A stretch of 31,924 nt of DNA from CAJQHK01 sp038142525 (GTDB lineage Bacteria; Pseudomonadota; Alphaproteobacteria; Rickettsiales; UBA1997): the NCBI GenBank assembly GCA_038142525.1, contig JAYQKE010000009.1:1-31924 (forward strand), given 5' to 3'. The position numbers and the translations under genes were made by a program. Shown piece after piece: positions 29,795 through 31,924 of the stretch (the first letter of the stretch is position 1; each line of letters starts with the position of its first letter). The notes beneath the pieces are model-generated. The model was not told where the DNA came from. It worked only from the letters and a program-made list of their open reading frames with translations, and did no database searches.

Positions 29795-30248
29795 TTAACT
29801 ATTTAATGTTTTTTTGATTTTTTGATAGTGAGTGAAAGTTTTACAATAAAAAATATAAGTTATAAAAAAAATTGATAAGACCATAAGCACGAACACCGAT
29901 CTATCCACAAAGCCTACACCATAACCTACAATTCCAATAGAAAAAAAAACACACAAATGAAAACTTATAATGTTAAGTGGCAATTGAATATAATATAGAA
30001 TCTTTTCTGAATATTTTTTTTTTCTTAGATCTAAAGCATAGTTTTAAAAAAATAATATTATATATACTTGTTATAATAAAAAAAGAATAAAAATAAGGAA
30101 ATGTAACATTTAGCATTTTATATAAAGGCCATATAAAAGAAACCACAATCCCCCCAAGAACTCCAAAAAACCAAAAGATCTTCCAAAAGTCTTCTTCACC
30201 TTTCCAAGCCTTTTTTATATTTGGTATCCAATTTGATGTCATTGCCAT
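29795..30248 (-). pseudogene. Small polytopic membrane protein, first gene of the toxin operon (one frameshift)
   Basis: The ATG at 30248 is preceded by AGGA at six bases, the best ribosome-binding site in the window. The protein has about four membrane helices: FFGVLGGIVVSFIWPLY and FYSFFIITSIYNIIF in the first frame; after a slip in or near the A10 run (about 30010-30020), IISFHLCVFFSIGIVGYG and FVLMVLSIFFITYIF in the second. Restored length is about 150 residues. It ends four bases before the giant RTX gene. I do not recognise the family; immunity, export help or regulation are all only guesses from position. Confidence 0.6.
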
Positions 30249-30263
30249 GAATTCCTACAAACT

Positions 30264-30292
30264 TTTAAGTTAGTTCAAAAAATTAATGTCAA
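30264..30292 (-). promoter_or_regulatory. Candidate sigma70 promoter for the RTX/T1SS operon
   Basis: On the minus strand a perfect -35 box TTGACA (30292-30287) is followed after 17 bases by a poor -10 candidate, CTTAAA. Transcription would begin close to 30257, just before the ribosome-binding site and ATG at 30248. The -10 match is weak, so confidence is limited. Confidence 0.4.
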
Positions 30293-30305
30293 CAATATTG
30301 ATTTT

Positions 30306-30319
30306 ATATGCTTGCATAT
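30306..30319. promoter_or_regulatory. Perfect inverted repeat, possible operator
   Basis: ATATGC-TT-GCATAT is a perfect 6-bp inverted repeat with a two-base spacer. It lies 14 bases upstream of the TTGACA box of the RTX operon. The size and symmetry fit a dimeric regulator such as the XRE-type protein encoded at 31618. In AT-rich DNA such palindromes also arise by chance. Confidence 0.3.
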
Positions 30320-30467
30320 TTAATTAATACTCAATAAAGTTCAGGTGAAAAATGCTTGTCATATCAAAATTATTTTTTTTGAAATTGAAAACAAACAAAA
30401 ATCCCATTCTAAAATAGCTAGAATTTATAAACCACTTTCTTTCAAAAAACAATTAAAAATTTATCTT

Positions 30468-30695
30468 TTATTCTTTCAAATTAGAAAGTTTTAGTAAACC
30501 CTCAACATTCTTCATTGTTCTCAACATTTCACTATTAATTAACTTCACTACTGTGACAAAAGAATGTCTCAATTTTTCAATTTTGGCTTTTTCTTTTTCA
30601 AATTCAGATTCAAATTTATAGAGAGATTCATTCACTTCTTTCATCTGAGATTTGAATGATTCAAGGTGGTTTTGTAAAGTGGTTTTATCGTTCAT
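30468..30695 (-). CDS. Small coiled-coil protein, unknown function
   Basis: 75 residues, very rich in E, K and L with heptad spacing (ESLYKFESEFEKEKAKIEKL), predicted as one long coiled coil; no signal peptide or membrane segment. An AGG about nine bases before the ATG supports the start. Composition resembles small phage or plasmid coiled-coil proteins, but no family is recognised. The region between it and the toxin operon (30249-30467) shows only the promoter and operator candidates and a short weak inverted repeat near 30404-30422. Confidence 0.55.
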   Translation of the reverse strand: MNDKTTLQNHLESFKSQMKEVNESLYKFESEFEKEKAKIEKLRHSFVTVVKLINSEMLRTMKNVEGLLKLSNLKE

Positions 30696-30802
30696 TTTTT
30701 TACCTACTAAATGGTTAACAACAGCTTACTAGCCTTACCTTCATATGAACGCTCTGAAAGGAATTGAAGTCAACTTGTTTGAAGATAATTTTTTGAATAT
30801 TT

Positions 30803-31477
30803 TTAGTTTGGAAATTTCATTTCAAATTCTGCTCCTTTTTCCATCTCAGATTTGCAAATAATTTTTCCATCAAAAGCCCTCATAATTCTTCGGCAGAATG
30901 GTAAACCAAGGCCTGTTCCATCTTTTTTGCCAGAGGTGAAGAAACTTTCAAAAATTAGCTCCAATTTATCAGATTCAATTCCAGGGCCATAATCTTTAAA
31001 ATATAGATAATTGCCGTTAGATTTTATTTCTGTTCTGATTTCAATTTTAGCTTTATAATGAAGAGCATTTTTGAGCAGATTATAAATGACAAAAATCATC
31101 ATATTTTCATCACCTCTAAAAATGAAATTTTGTTCTAAATCAAAACTGATCAAACCTTTCTCCTCTTCATTTCTATAGGTGAATTGTTTAAGAGCTTTTT
31201 TAACTGTATCAGAAATTGAAAGATCAGTAAAATTACTCGTATCAATTTTACCCTCCCGAATATTTGCCATAATCATATCAATCATCGCTAAACCCTGACT
31301 CGATGAATCTGCCACCAGATCAATATATTCAATTAATTCATTTAAATTGTTTTTCATTAACTCACAGCATCCTTTGATACCTGCAAGCGGATTTCTTGTT
31401 TCATGAGCAATTGAGCCGGCTAAACTTTTAACCTGTTCAATTTTAGCGTGACATTGATCACTGCTTTCTTTTATTTT
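30803..31477 (-). pseudogene. Sensor histidine kinase core (DHp + ATPase), N-terminal sensor missing
   Basis: The open frame begins after a stop at 31478-31480. It carries the H-box SIAHETRNPLAGIKG, with the phospho-accepting His, and then a full ATP-binding domain: N-box VIYNLLKNALHYKA, G1 DYGPGIESD, F-box LIFESFFTSG and G2 GTGLGLPFCRRIM. There is no ATG before the H-box; the first ATG (31357) lies after it and would lose the phospho-acceptor. No periplasmic, PAS or membrane domain is present. It is either a 5'-truncated gene, a gene with an unusual start codon, or another frameshift victim. No response regulator is visible next to it. Confidence 0.8.
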
Positions 31478-31503
31478 TTAAACATAATTAGAAAAATTTA
31501 AGG

Positions 31504-31531
31504 TTGTTAAAATAATTACGATATTTATAAT
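31504..31531 (+). promoter_or_regulatory. Candidate promoter for the XRE-type regulator
   Basis: TTGTTA (31504-31509) and a perfect TATAAT (31526-31531) are separated by 16 bases. This would start a transcript near 31538 with an untranslated leader of about 80 bases before the ATG at 31618. A second CTATAAT lies near 31578, so the exact start is uncertain. The leader contains no recognised riboswitch. Confidence 0.45.
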
Positions 31532-31617
31532 AGCTGAATCAACTTTAGAGAAGATATAGAAACTATTATTAAACTCTATAATACTATTAAAACACTGACT
31601 AATCAAGTTAATTAAGC

Positions 31618-31857
31618 ATGAATATCATAATTAATTACAAACAATGCAAAGTTGCCAGAGTACTTCTAGACTGGAATCAGGATATATTATGCGAGAAAGT
31701 CGGCGTTGCTAAATCAACCATAGGTGATTTTGAGAGAGGAGTGAGGAATTTAAGGATCGAAACTATGCAAAAACTGGTAGGAGTTTTTGAAGAAAATGGC
31801 ATTAGATTTGAGAATGAGGACAATAGAGTTTTGGTGGAATTAAATCCTAAAAATTAG
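31618..31857 (+). CDS. XRE-family helix-turn-helix transcriptional regulator
   Basis: 79 residues, essentially one HTH domain. ARVLLDWNQDILCEKVGVAK and STIGDFERGVRNLRIETMQK form the five-helix Cro/C1 fold, with recognition helix around KSTIGDFERG. The C-terminal VFEENGIRFENEDNRVLVEL is the usual short strand found in this subgroup. It acts as a dimeric DNA-binding protein and probably regulates itself or neighbouring genes. It is divergent from the kinase core. The 67 bases after it show nothing recognisable. Confidence 0.85.
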   Translation: MNIIINYKQCKVARVLLDWNQDILCEKVGVAKSTIGDFERGVRNLRIETMQKLVGVFEENGIRFENEDNRVLVELNPKN

Positions 31858-31924
31858 TCGCTGGTTTGAATGTTAAATTGGGATTCGAATTGAGTCTTTA
31901 AAAAGTTCGTAATTGATGTTGTTT

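Noticed and set aside
1..31924. tRNA or rRNA genes and phage attachment sites
   Set aside because: No cloverleaf with a GTTCRA-type arm or rRNA-like segment was seen, and the left end of the prophage is outside the window, so no attachment-site pair can be judged.

Overview
The window is AT-rich and uses the standard bacterial code: TGA terminates several genes and tryptophan is TGG. Shine-Dalgarno sequences are mostly absent or weak. The mix of a P2-type tail cluster with a DUF6127-like gene, a type I secretion (T1SS) operon with a HlyC-type acyltransferase, and RPE-like palindromic elements points to a proteobacterium, most likely an AT-rich and possibly host-associated alphaproteobacterium. 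The taxon cannot be fixed from this sequence alone.

Region 1 (1-8107, plus strand) is the distal half of a P2-like prophage or tailocin. In order it holds tail sheath FI (5' end outside the window), tail tube FII, an inserted cyclase-like gene, tail assembly chaperone E with its -1 frameshift extension E', tape measure T, U, X, D, a DUF6127-like membrane protein, an M15 endolysin, a holin, and an overlapping inner/outer spanin pair. Region 2 (8108-9670) holds a palindromic repeat, two small unknown genes, and a convergent DUF4268 nuclease-fold-like gene.

Region 3 (9692-30248, minus strand) is one long collinear gene set. Read in transcription order it is: a small polytopic membrane protein; one giant RTX/cadherin-like protein gene (12.7 kb, about 4,200 codons, with LysM, hydrophobic helices, several RTX blocks, eight cadherin-like repeats and a C-terminal T1SS-type end); a free-standing inverse-autotransporter beta-barrel; a small exported protein; a HlyC-type toxin lysine acyltransferase; an outer-membrane beta-barrel; a TolC-like channel; a PrtD-like ABC exporter; and a HlyD/PrtE-like adaptor. 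Gaps are short or ATGA overlaps, so the set looks like an operon that makes, acylates and exports a giant surface or toxin protein. LysM and Ig-like passenger parts sit on the T1SS substrate while an invasin-type barrel is a separate gene; this is the most unusual feature of the window.

Region 4 (30468-31857) holds a small coiled-coil protein, a histidine kinase core without a sensor domain, and a divergent XRE-type regulator.

About 32 apparent single-step indels break otherwise well-conserved genes, roughly one per kilobase. Many lie in homopolymers of five or more, and I found no in-frame nonsense substitution in these genes. This looks more like uncorrected long-read assembly error than real decay, so the genes typed as pseudogene below are broken as written but may be intact in the organism.
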